23,892 nt of DNA, taken from Fusobacteriota bacterium. GTDB taxonomy: Bacteria; Fusobacteriota; Fusobacteriia; Fusobacteriales; Fusobacteriaceae. The DNA is taken from the NCBI GenBank assembly GCA_023389595.1, contig JAEWEF010000009.1, positions 1 through 23,892 of the forward strand, read 5' to 3'. The translations under genes were made by a program, and so were the position numbers. How positions within the stretch are numbered: the first letter of the stretch is position 1; each line of letters begins with the position of its first letter. Of this stretch, positions 1-7,413 are shown one piece after another. The notes beneath the pieces are model-generated. The model did no database searches, was not told the origin of the DNA, and saw only the letters and a program-made list of their open reading frames with translations.

Positions 1-281
1 AGCTGCAAACATGATTTATTTTATAGATTTAATATTTTAATAAAAAATACCTAAGTGATAGACAACAATAAATACATCTGCAAGTTTATTAGCAAAAATT
101 AATGCAAATTAAAATAGCATTTAATAAGTATGAAGATTACAAAAAAAACTTACACACATATGAACACATACAATTTAATAAAAACTATGAATATAATGTA
201 AAATATCTAGTAGTTAACCACAATAAAATCGGATTTTTTTAATTATTTTAACTAATTATGATTATATTAAAGTATTTATAA
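1..281. other. AT-rich non-coding stretch, no supported gene
   Basis: No convincing gene is visible. The best candidate is a 46-codon frame on the plus strand (102-242, ATG to TAA). It has no Shine-Dalgarno sequence and I recognise nothing in its product. At the very edge, the frame beginning at base 1 stays open for 17 codons and stops at about 54; it could be the last few codons of an upstream gene or chance. I see no tRNA, riboswitch fold, long repeat or terminator. The stretch could be a decayed gene or a plain intergenic spacer. Confidence 0.5.
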
Positions 282-310
282 TTGTTAAAGTAATGACTTA
301 ATGTTATAAT
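282..310 (+). promoter_or_regulatory. Sigma70-type promoter for the trmN6-thrE operon
   Basis: TTGTTA at 282-287 and TATAAT at 305-310 are separated by 17 bases. This is close to the vegetative consensus and is the best such pair upstream of the methyltransferase gene. Transcription would start near 317, giving a leader of roughly 110 bases that contains the palindrome at 333-346. Read from sequence only. Confidence 0.6.
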
Positions 311-332
311 TATTACAACTATAATTAAGAGT

Positions 333-346
333 GTTATATATATAAC
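333..346. promoter_or_regulatory. 14-bp perfect palindrome in the leader of the trmN6 operon
   Basis: GTTATATATATAAC is its own reverse complement and lies just downstream of the predicted transcription start. It could be an operator, a small hairpin, or chance alternation of A and T in an AT-rich spacer. Confidence that it is functional is low. Confidence 0.2.
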
Positions 347-430
347 TAATTTTTCTAATAGAAATCAATTTTTAAAAAATTTAATTTTTAAAATACAAAA
401 AGGAATATAAAAATAAAAAAAGAGGTTTTT

Positions 431-1165
431 ATGTCTACATCAAATGAAATAACTGTCGATTTACTTCAAAAAGGAATGAAAATTATACAGAGAAATGATT
501 ATTTTAATTTTTCCATAGAATCTCTATTGATATCCGAATTTATTAAAGTAAATAAAAACGCTAAAAACATTATAGATTTAGGAACAGGAAATGCTGCAAT
601 ACCACTTTTTCTTTCTAAAAAAACAAATATCAAAATTTTTGGAATAGAAATTCAAGAAATTTCTTATGAATTGGCTAAAAAAAATATCTTGATAAATAAT
701 TTAGAAAATCAAGTAACTATAATAAAGGATGATATAAAAAATGCACATAAACACTTTAAAAAAGGAAGTGCTGATATAGTTGTTTCTAATCCCCCTTTTT
801 TTAAGTTTAATGGAGATTCATCTCTAATAAACGAAAAAGATTCACTAACATTCGCAAGACATGAAGTACTGATAACTTTGGATGAAATAGTACAAATTGC
901 TAACTTTTTACTTAAAGATAAATACGGTTATTTTTATCTAGTGCATAGGGCAAGTAGATTGGATGAGATATTAGAAACTTTTAAAAAATACAACATATCT
1001 GCTAAAAAAGTTATGTTTTGTTATACTACAAAAAATAAAAATGCTCGAATTGTTTTAATAGAAGGATTAAAAAATGGCAATAAAAATTTAGAGATACTCC
1101 CTCCTTTAGTTATAAACAATGAGGATGGGTCTTATACCGATAAAGTTTTAGAAATGTTTAGATAA
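431..1165 (+). CDS. TrmN6/YfiC-like tRNA1(Val) adenine-N6 methyltransferase
   Basis: This is a class I SAM-dependent methyltransferase of the YfiC/TrmN6 (methyltransferase small domain) family. Family members in proteobacteria methylate N6 of A37 in tRNA1(Val). Visible motifs are the SAM-binding DLGTG loop at residues 49-53, the acidic FGIEIQ strand end near 70-75, and the catalytic NPPF motif at 120-123 that marks N-directed adenine methyltransferases. At 244 residues the length matches the family. AGAGGT precedes the ATG by about six bases. The gene is first in a short operon, with 17 bases before the ThrE-like gene. Family assignment is firm. The exact base modified is inferred, since close relatives in low-GC bacteria are mostly uncharacterised. 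Confidence 0.8.
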   Translation: MSTSNEITVDLLQKGMKIIQRNDYFNFSIESLLISEFIKVNKNAKNIIDLGTGNAAIPLFLSKKTNIKIFGIEIQEISYELAKKNILINNLENQVTIIKDDIKNAHKHFKKGSADIVVSNPPFFKFNGDSSLINEKDSLTFARHEVLITLDEIVQIANFLLKDKYGYFYLVHRASRLDEILETFKKYNISAKKVMFCYTTKNKNARIVLIEGLKNGNKNLEILPPLVINNEDGSYTDKVLEMFR

Positions 1166-1182
1166 TTAAAAAAGGAGATGCA

Positions 1183-1932
1183 ATGAAAACTGTAGATGTT
1201 ATTTCTATTGCTAATAAATTAGGGAGAATATTACTAAGGAGTGGGGCCGAAACTTCAAGAGCCGAGTCTATGATCATGTTAGTTTGTAAAAGATTTGGTT
1301 TAGACGCACAATGTTTCGTTTCTATGACGGGAATAATTACTTCTGTAACCACTAAAGATGGAAACATAATTTCTTCTGTGGAAAAAGTTAAAAGTATCTC
1401 TAATAATTTAAACAGAATAGATAGAATACACGAGCTTGTATTAAATATAGAGTACTATGATTTTGAAGAATTTAGCTCTATACTGGACGAAATTGAATTC
1501 GAACAAGTTTATAGTGAGCCTTTTATAATTCTATCGTATTTTTGTGGTGCAGGCTGTTTTTCTCTTTTGTTTAAGGGAGGTATTATAGATTTTATTATAG
1601 CTGGTATAGGTGGACTTTTAGTTTATTTTGTAACAAAAATGTCAAACAAATTAAAACTAAATAACTTTTTCATAAATACTTTTTGTGGATTTTTATCCAC
1701 GACATTTGCTACAATTATGTACAATATAGGAATAATAAAGACTCCTTCATACGCTTCAATAGGAACTATAATGTTACTCGTTCCCGGACTTGCTTTAACG
1801 AATGCTATAAGAGACTTAGTAAATGGCGATTTAATTTCAGGAGTTTCTAGAGCTGTTGAATCTTTTTTAATCGGCACAGCACTCGGAATAGGAACAGGAT
1901 TTTCTTTATTTTTACTTAATTTTGGTGGGTGA
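1183..1932 (+). CDS. Threonine/serine exporter, ThrE N-terminal half (DUF1212/YjjP family)
   Basis: This is the larger half of a split ThrE-type exporter. The soluble N-terminal part (about residues 1-115) carries the family hallmark, a conserved stretch around LLRSGAETSRAE (residues 17-28), followed by a CFVSMTGI segment. Residues about 115-249 form five or so hydrophobic membrane helices. In Corynebacterium one ThrE protein fuses both halves and exports threonine and serine; in E. coli the separate YjjP and YjjB proteins have been linked to succinate export, so the substrate cannot be fixed from sequence. AGGAG lies at good spacing before the ATG. The stop codon lies directly before the start of the partner gene, so the two are very likely translationally coupled. 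Confidence 0.85.
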   Translation: MKTVDVISIANKLGRILLRSGAETSRAESMIMLVCKRFGLDAQCFVSMTGIITSVTTKDGNIISSVEKVKSISNNLNRIDRIHELVLNIEYYDFEEFSSILDEIEFEQVYSEPFIILSYFCGAGCFSLLFKGGIIDFIIAGIGGLLVYFVTKMSNKLKLNNFFINTFCGFLSTTFATIMYNIGIIKTPSYASIGTIMLLVPGLALTNAIRDLVNGDLISGVSRAVESFLIGTALGIGTGFSLFLLNFGG

Positions 1933-1937
1933 TTAAA

Positions 1938-2402
1938 TTGAATTACATAGAAATGATTTATGCATTTTTTGCCACAATATTTTTTTGTATAATTTTTAAC
2001 CTACGATCAAAAAGATTAATATACAGTGGAATAGCTGGTGTTTTAGGATGGTTCATATATCTTTTTTTCAAACAAAATCATTCATCTGTATTTTCATTTT
2101 TAATGTCTTCTATAGCTATTACAATATATTCTGAAATAATTTCTAAAAAAATCAGAACAACAGCAACTGTAATATTAATTCCCGCTCTTATACCGTTAGT
2201 TCCAGGTAGTGGAATATATTTTACTATGTCAAATCTTGTACAAAATAATTTTAATGAGGCTTTTAAAATAGGTATGGAAACTCTTTTTATAACAGTTTCT
2301 ATTACTGTCGGAATAGTTCTTGTAACTTCCATAGCTCAAATTCTATACAGAGTTATTCTACAGATAAAAGCGATAAATATTTTAAAGTTTCACAAAAAAT
2401 AA
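1938..2402 (+). CDS. Threonine/serine exporter, small C-terminal half (DUF3815/YjjB family)
   Basis: This is the partner membrane subunit of the ThrE-type exporter. It has about five hydrophobic helices and the family's proline/glycine motif (LIPLVPGSGIY, about residues 85-95). At about 154 residues it matches YjjB-like proteins. Start choice is uncertain. A GTG at 1929 overlaps the previous stop by four bases but has no Shine-Dalgarno sequence. The TTG at 1938 has GGTGG eight to nine bases upstream and is preferred here. The gene is followed within 15 bases by a strong hairpin, so it ends the operon. With the preceding gene it should form one inner-membrane exporter. Confidence 0.8.
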   Translation: MNYIEMIYAFFATIFFCIIFNLRSKRLIYSGIAGVLGWFIYLFFKQNHSSVFSFLMSSIAITIYSEIISKKIRTTATVILIPALIPLVPGSGIYFTMSNLVQNNFNEAFKIGMETLFITVSITVGIVLVTSIAQILYRVILQIKAINILKFHKK

Positions 2403-2413
2403 ATTTATAGAAT

Positions 2414-2451
2414 AAAAAACACATCTATTTATTTTAATAGATGTGTTTTTT
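2414..2451. terminator. Bidirectional rho-independent terminator between convergent operons
   Basis: A perfect 16-bp stem (2414-2429 with 2436-2451) encloses a six-base loop. The arms begin with six A and end with six T, so both strands have a U-run after the hairpin. It sits between the end of the ThrE pair (plus) and the end of the L,D-transpeptidase gene (minus) and can serve both. Confidence 0.9.
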
Positions 2452-2472
2452 CATAATTTAAATTATAATTAT

Positions 2473-3243
2473 TTAATTTATATTTTCTTTACTTTCTTCT
2501 ATATTATTTTCAAGATTTTCTTGAATCTTATTTTCAGTTTCATTTTCATCATTAATAAAAAAAAGTGGATTGTAATTAGGTATATTATCGAACTTGATGG
2601 GTTCTAAACTATCTCCTTTAAACAAAGTTTTAGTATCATATTCTTCATCGTCTGCATAGACGAATAGAACGGTACCTTCTTTTAAAACATCTATAATTTC
2701 TGCAGTTAATGATTTAGGTAAAACATAACACCCCAAACTTCTTCCTAAAAATCCATTATCCTTTATAAAAGATTCTTCTGAATTTTCAGATCCATGAATA
2801 ACTATGGCTCTTTTTTCGGCATTAGAATTTATTCCTTTTTCTAATCCCTTTAACCTTAAAGAATATCCGAATGCTCCATTATAGGGTTCAGCACACAGAA
2901 AAAATCCAAGTGAAGATTGGTATGAATTAGGAACATCTGAAAATAATACAGCTTTTTCAAAGCCTGAATTTTTTGAATGTGCAACATAAGTTTGATAAAT
3001 AAGTTTATTATTGACTACATCAATAACATAGAATCTTTTTTTATCTGAATTTTTACTATAATCAACTATGGCTAGTAATCCAGGTTTTCTATTTTCTATT
3101 CTTAAATATCCAGAATAAGCCTTATCAAAAATTTCAGGTTTTAAATCTATATTTTTAGGCATAAACTTTTCATATTTAGCCTCAGTTAAAATGCTGGTAG
3201 TTAAAAATAAAATTCCCATTAAAATTTTTTTTAATTTTTTCAT
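2473..3243 (-). CDS. Exported murein L,D-transpeptidase-like protein (YkuD_2 family)
   Basis: The first 22 residues form a classical signal peptide: KKLKK, then a hydrophobic core ending near TEA. The body matches the YkuD_2 type of L,D-transpeptidase catalytic domain. His150-Gly151 is followed by Ser169-Leu-Gly-Cys172, with Cys172 the expected nucleophile. Such enzymes act on peptidoglycan stem peptides in the periplasm, forming 3-3 crosslinks, anchoring proteins or trimming; which of these cannot be told from sequence. The last 30 or so residues are an acidic, asparagine-rich tail outside the domain. AAAGGA precedes the ATG. The gene lies 15 bases downstream of the ModA-like gene and ends at the bidirectional terminator. 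Family confidence is high and physiological role open. Confidence 0.8.
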   Translation of the reverse strand: MKKLKKILMGILFLTTSILTEAKYEKFMPKNIDLKPEIFDKAYSGYLRIENRKPGLLAIVDYSKNSDKKRFYVIDVVNNKLIYQTYVAHSKNSGFEKAVLFSDVPNSYQSSLGFFLCAEPYNGAFGYSLRLKGLEKGINSNAEKRAIVIHGSENSEESFIKDNGFLGRSLGCYVLPKSLTAEIIDVLKEGTVLFVYADDEEYDTKTLFKGDSLEPIKFDNIPNYNPLFFINDENETENKIQENLENNIEESKENIN

Positions 3244-3258
3244 TTCTGTCCTTTCCGT

Positions 3259-4113
3259 TTATTTTATGTATTCATGATAGATTTTTTTTGTTTCTTCAGA
3301 AGTTAAAAAATTATATAGTAGCATTGCATTTTCATTTTCTAAATCTTTAACTGCTATTTTATAGTCTATAGCTTTAGATAAATACAATGGAACTTCGTAG
3401 CACTCAAAAGAATTTTTAGCTATTTTTGACGATATTTTACCAACTATTGCATAATCACTTTCATACAAATCTGTAGATTGTAAAGCAAGTAGACTGTCAT
3501 CTTGGTATTCCATATTAGATATTAATTTATCATAATCTATATTGTTTAATAAAAAAGTGTATACAGTATCTCCTATTTTTGTTTTTGGATTAGGAACTGA
3601 AATTTTATAGTCTTCTATTTCTTTAATTTCTTCCAATTCCCTTCTTCCTATGATAACTAATCTATCTCTTAAAAAATTTTTTATAGTGTATTTAGATTCT
3701 TCAAAATATTTATCTAAATAGTCATCTGTATATATAATTATATCAAATTTGCCATATTTATCATCAAATTTATATTTTTGACTACTTAAGTAGTAATAAA
3801 AGTCATCAATTTTTTTATTTTGATTTTTATTTTCTTGTAAACTTTTCCATTCTTCATATCCAGCATCATCTTTTGTAATGTAACTAAACATCGAATTATC
3901 TGAACTTTTTATAGAATCGTCAAAATATAATCTTATTTTTATATTTTTATCTTTATTAATTTTTTCATATTTTTTCACTACTTCTGTCATAAAAAGTCGA
4001 GTTTCTGGTGATGCACAAACTTCTATGTATACGTTATTATCCTCACGAGAAATTCTGTAGATAACAAAAAATATTACTAAAATAGATATAATCGCAAGAA
4101 AAAACTTTTTCAT
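3259..4113 (-). CDS. Membrane-anchored ModA-like substrate-binding protein, no transporter partner
   Basis: Residues 4-20 are one hydrophobic segment with no lipobox cysteine, so it is either an uncleaved anchor or a signal peptide. The remainder resembles the periplasmic binding fold of the ModA (molybdate) group in order of elements: an ASPETR strand and helix near 34-39, a FDIIIYTDDYLDKYF block about midway, then DRLVIIGRRE, the VPNPKTKIGDTVYTFLL element, and a C-terminal YNFLTSEETKKIY helix. An insertion of about 50 polar residues separates the first strand from the FDIII block. No modB or modC is adjacent. The neighbours are sepF upstream, across a hairpin, and an L,D-transpeptidase downstream, 15 bases away. 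The fold call is inference from distant similarity, and the ligand is unknown. Confidence 0.5.
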   Translation of the reverse strand: MKKFFLAIISILVIFFVIYRISREDNNVYIEVCASPETRLFMTEVVKKYEKINKDKNIKIRLYFDDSIKSSDNSMFSYITKDDAGYEEWKSLQENKNQNKKIDDFYYYLSSQKYKFDDKYGKFDIIIYTDDYLDKYFEESKYTIKNFLRDRLVIIGRRELEEIKEIEDYKISVPNPKTKIGDTVYTFLLNNIDYDKLISNMEYQDDSLLALQSTDLYESDYAIVGKISSKIAKNSFECYEVPLYLSKAIDYKIAVKDLENENAMLLYNFLTSEETKKIYHEYIK

Positions 4114-4163
4114 AATTCAAATTTTCCTTTCGAAATTATTCAATTTAAATATATACAAATTTT

Positions 4164-4196
4164 AAAATAACTTAGCTTGAATAGCTAAGTTATTTT
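4164..4196 (-). terminator. Hairpin after sepF (terminator or attenuator)
   Basis: A perfect 14-bp stem (4164-4177 with 4183-4196) has a five-base loop and a T-run within the end of the arm. It lies 8 bases past the sepF stop and 50 bases before the ModA-like start. No good promoter is visible between hairpin and gene, so partial read-through probably supplies the two downstream genes. Confidence 0.75.
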
Positions 4197-4203
4197 ATTA
4201 AGC

Positions 4204-4506
4204 TTATTTTTTTCTGAATTTTATTATTTCTTCTTCTTCATCAATATACTTTACGTTAGATTCCATTTTAAATTTTACATTGCTAGGTATAACCATACAT
4301 ATATCATTATTAATGCTAACCATCTTGTGACCAGTTACTGATATAGATCCAGCAATATAATCAAGCATTCTCTCTGCAGATTTTTCGTCAAGCTCACTTA
4401 AATTTATACTCACAACCTTATTTTCCTTTATATATTTAGAACATATTTCGCACTCTTCAAACCTCAATGGGTTCATAAAAATTATATCTACATTTTCTTG
4501 ACTCAC
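4204..4506 (-). CDS. sepF: SepF-like cell-division protein
   Basis: This small protein consists of the SepF core (DUF552). A strand with MNPLRFEE is followed by KVVSINLSELDEKSAERMLDYIAGS at about residues 28-52 and by the IPSNVKF strand near residues 73-79. SepF binds the C-terminal tail of FtsZ and membranes to organise the division ring. At 100 residues it is shorter than typical Firmicutes SepF (about 150), and the amphipathic N-terminal membrane-targeting helix plus linker is not evident. It may therefore be a core-only version. The start is GTG (4504-4506) with AAAGGAG eight bases upstream. It follows nrnA after 63 bases and is followed by a hairpin. Confidence 0.75.
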   Translation of the reverse strand: MSQENVDIIFMNPLRFEECEICSKYIKENKVVSINLSELDEKSAERMLDYIAGSISVTGHKMVSINNDICMVIPSNVKFKMESNVKYIDEEEEIIKFRKK

Positions 4507-4546
4507 CTATATCACTCCTTTTATAAATCCAGTAACATATATTAAG

Positions 4547-4568
4547 AATACTATTTTTTAAAAGTATT
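4547..4568. promoter_or_regulatory. AATACT-N10-AGTATT dyad between nrnA and sepF
   Basis: An inverted repeat with six-base arms (4547-4552 and 4563-4568) begins one base past the nrnA stop, in the 63-base gap before sepF. The same arms with the same ten-base spacer occur at 11790-11811. It may be a weak RNA hairpin after nrnA, an operator, or chance. Confidence 0.2.
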
Positions 4569-4569
4569 T

Positions 4570-5520
4570 TCAACTTTTTTTTAAAAATTCGTATACTTTA
4601 TTAAAAACTTCTTCTTGTGATAAATTAGAAGTAAAACCGGCGGCTTTAATATGACCACCTCCACCAAAAATACCTGCTATTTGATTGACGTCTACTTTAT
4701 TTTTGCTTCTCATACTTCCCTTTATCTTACCATCGATTTCTTCTCTTAAAAAAAGTGCAACTTCTGATTTTTCATAAGATAATATTTTTTCAACAAGTCC
4801 TTCGCAATCCTCTTTTTTAGCATTTAATTTTTTCATCGTTTCTAAACTTAAAAAATAATAACTTAGTTTAACATCATCGTAGTAGGAAAAATTATTTAAT
4901 GCATCTCCTAACAGTCTAAGACGCTGGATGGAGTTACTATTTAAAAAATTACTAACTACATAACTATTGTTAACCCCTCCTGCTATTAATTCTGTAGCAA
5001 TTTTCATTGTATTTATTGATACATTGTCATGTGAAAAATTTCCAGTATCATTTACTATACCTAAGTATAGAGCCTCTAATACACTTTTATCCATATAAAA
5101 ATTATTATTTTTCAAAAATTCGTACATCATTTCAGAAGTGGACGAACTTTTCACATCTATTAAATTTAACTCTCCATATCCATTATTACTTATATGATGA
5201 TCTATATTTAAAGATTTTATATTTTTATATTTTTCTCCTACTTTTCCAGTTCTTTCTCTTGAAGCTGAATCAACATATATTATTAAATCAAAATCGTCAT
5301 TTATATCTTCGTTAAAAACTAACACCTCATCTGAATATTTTAAAAATTTTGTATTAAAAGGTATTTCATCTTGCAGTATGAATTTAATATTTTTTTTTCT
5401 AAAAGTATTTTTTAAAGAAATATACAGAGCTAACCCTGATCCAACTGCATCTCCATCAGGATTTACGTGTCCTGTAATCACTATATTGTTTGCATTTTTG
5501 ATTATATTTATAGCTTCCAT
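4570..5520 (-). CDS. nrnA: NrnA-type DHH phosphoesterase (oligoribonuclease / pAp phosphatase)
   Basis: This is a DHH-DHHA1 protein of the NrnA family, a cytoplasmic, manganese-dependent enzyme that degrades nanoRNAs. In several bacteria it also dephosphorylates pAp. Metal ligands are visible as His18, Asp22 and Asp24 (GHVNPDGDA), Asp84 (YVDSAS), the DHH triad at 107-109, and Asp158 in GIVNDTGNF. The DHHA1 substrate-binding motif GGGGH is at 286-290. Length (316) is typical. GAGGT precedes the ATG, and 15 bases separate it from hprK upstream, so the two are co-transcribed. nrnA next to hprK is a plausible housekeeping arrangement with no obvious functional link. Confidence 0.93.
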   Translation of the reverse strand: MEAINIIKNANNIVITGHVNPDGDAVGSGLALYISLKNTFRKKNIKFILQDEIPFNTKFLKYSDEVLVFNEDINDDFDLIIYVDSASRERTGKVGEKYKNIKSLNIDHHISNNGYGELNLIDVKSSSTSEMMYEFLKNNNFYMDKSVLEALYLGIVNDTGNFSHDNVSINTMKIATELIAGGVNNSYVVSNFLNSNSIQRLRLLGDALNNFSYYDDVKLSYYFLSLETMKKLNAKKEDCEGLVEKILSYEKSEVALFLREEIDGKIKGSMRSKNKVDVNQIAGIFGGGGHIKAAGFTSNLSQEEVFNKVYEFLKKS

Positions 5521-5535
5521 TTTACCTCAATTCTA

Positions 5536-7401
5536 TTATTGTTCAGAATTTATTTTTTTAGTCAATATCTTGGACATATAATCCATTACCATTATCTCTA
5601 CCATAGCTGCAGCATTTCTACCAGATGATACATGTAACTCTTTTTTAATAGTAGGAGTATCTAATATTTCTTTACTATAATTAATTTCTCTAGGTGTAGA
5701 CATATATCTTGCATTTTCATTTTCTATCAATTCTATTATCATATCTAATCTTTTTTGTATTCTAACCGCACCCATTCCATAAAGAGTTTTAATATCTATA
5801 ATTCCTAGACCTCTTATTTCCATAAAAAATGGTAGATTGGCAGCTTTACCAACAATTTCGCCTTTAGTATTTATAGAAAATTTAACTATATCGTCGGATA
5901 TCAATCTATGACCCCTGTGTATCAATTCCAATGCAGTCTCACTTTTTCCTATTCCGCTCTTACCAGTCAATAATACACCAAATCCATATAGCTCTATAAA
6001 AACTCCGTGTACACTCTCTGTCGGAGAAAAATAAGATTCCAAATAATCATTAAAATTAGCTATTATTTGAGAGGCTTTTTTGTATGGTGCCTTAGCCAAT
6101 ATAATATTTCTTTCTTTTATCATATTTACAAAATAATCTGGAACATTAGTTTCGTTAGCTAAAACTATAAGAGGAAAATTATAAGAAAGATACTCTTTTA
6201 GATTATCCACTCTTCTTTTTTCTGGTAAATTTTCTAAAAAACGAAACTCTGTATCTGAAAATACTTGTATCCCTATATTATTTGTATCTTGTAACATTTC
6301 ATTATAACCAGTCAAAGACAATGAAGGTCTATATACATTTGATGTTTCTATGTAAGTTTGTTTAGTTTTTTCTTCACCATGTATAATTTTTAATTCAAAT
6401 TCGTCTACAATCCTACTAACTAATATTTTATTATCTTGACCCATCAAATTTCCTTCTTTCTTCTCTTTAATTAATTTTTGAGACTGTTTTACAAAATATT
6501 CAGGAGTATTTAACCCCATCCTTTTTAGCCTGAAATTTAAAGCGGCAGTTTCTATTATAATAGCTAAATTCCTTCCTTTTCTTACTGGTATAGTTAATTT
6601 TTGAATTTTTTCTCCAACAAACTCTTCGTATTCTACATCTAGCCCAAGCCTGTCATAAAATTTTTTGCTATCCCATTCTTCTAAACAAATTAATATATTT
6701 ATATTTTTACTTTTTCTTGTTGATTTTACTCCAAAATAATCCGTTATGTCTAAATATTTACCTTTTACATTTTCTATAAAAAAATGTTTTGAAGATTCCT
6801 CTCTCTTACTTCTATTTAGACCAAGTAAGTCGTTTTCACCTAGCCTTTTGATAACGACATTTTTATCCGTTATCATTCTGTGTCCTCTTTCTAAAAGTTC
6901 TATAGCAACTCCTATTCTTGCATCTCTATGGCCAGTAATCAAAACTCCAACTCCATGTATTTCTAGCAACACATATTCCTCATAAACTTCTTCAACTGCT
7001 AATTTATTAGATAAAAAGAATTTTAACTCTCTTATAGTTTGTGAAGTTTTAAAACTACTTCTTATAATACTTTTATTATATTTTTTAGCGTATTCAATTA
7101 TTTCGTCAGATATTTCTGCCAATTTAGATACAACTAAAACAGGAAAGGATAATGACATATACTCATCTAATATTTTTTCTCTCTTTTCCTTACAAACTAG
7201 CTTTAGATAATTTATTTCTCTTGTTCCGCAAACATGAACATATTTAGTTAATTCATCACTATTTTTTTCAAAAAAACCAGTAAGTTCATATCCTATCTGA
7301 TATAAATTTGGCGTATCTATTTTCGTATCTAAATTACCTTCATTTAAAATATCAAATTCTAACTCTTCAACTATTTCCCTAACAGTTGTATGAACTTTCA
7401 T
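5536..7401 (-). CDS. hprK: Tandem-duplicated HPr kinase/phosphorylase with complementary degenerate halves
   Basis: HprK phosphorylates and dephosphorylates Ser46 of HPr and controls carbon catabolite regulation. The usual protein is about 310 residues; this one is 621, made of two complete HprK-like copies. Copy A (residues 1 to about 315) has the N-terminal domain and an ITG strand, but the P-loop is gone (GHRDARIG, 157-164) and the catalytic Asp pair is Asp-Lys (179-180). It keeps the C-terminal YDRLG (249-253) and IPVRKGRN (271-278) motifs. Copy B (about 325-621) has VHG (464-466), an intact P-loop GKSGIGKS (480-487), SDD (502-504) and the signature EIRGLGIIDI (528-537). In B the DRLG motif is lost and the K5-type loop is altered to VSSGRN. 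GGGAGGA precedes the ATG; the upstream gene ends 12 bases away. It reads as one uninterrupted frame and not as an assembly error, because the copies are strongly diverged. Confidence 0.92.
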   Translation of the reverse strand: MKVHTTVREIVEELEFDILNEGNLDTKIDTPNLYQIGYELTGFFEKNSDELTKYVHVCGTREINYLKLVCKEKREKILDEYMSLSFPVLVVSKLAEISDEIIEYAKKYNKSIIRSSFKTSQTIRELKFFLSNKLAVEEVYEEYVLLEIHGVGVLITGHRDARIGVAIELLERGHRMITDKNVVIKRLGENDLLGLNRSKREESSKHFFIENVKGKYLDITDYFGVKSTRKSKNINILICLEEWDSKKFYDRLGLDVEYEEFVGEKIQKLTIPVRKGRNLAIIIETAALNFRLKRMGLNTPEYFVKQSQKLIKEKKEGNLMGQDNKILVSRIVDEFELKIIHGEEKTKQTYIETSNVYRPSLSLTGYNEMLQDTNNIGIQVFSDTEFRFLENLPEKRRVDNLKEYLSYNFPLIVLANETNVPDYFVNMIKERNIILAKAPYKKASQIIANFNDYLESYFSPTESVHGVFIELYGFGVLLTGKSGIGKSETALELIHRGHRLISDDIVKFSINTKGEIVGKAANLPFFMEIRGLGIIDIKTLYGMGAVRIQKRLDMIIELIENENARYMSTPREINYSKEILDTPTIKKELHVSSGRNAAAMVEIMVMDYMSKILTKKINSEQ

Positions 7402-7413
7402 TATTCCTCCCTA

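Noticed and set aside
102..242. 46-codon open frame in the leading spacer
   Set aside because: No Shine-Dalgarno sequence and no recognisable product. Frames of this length are expected by chance even in AT-rich DNA.
5536..7401. Possibility that the double hprK is an assembly duplication or two genes read together
   Set aside because: The copies are strongly diverged at protein level, and the frame is continuous with no stop or internal start with a ribosome site at the junction.
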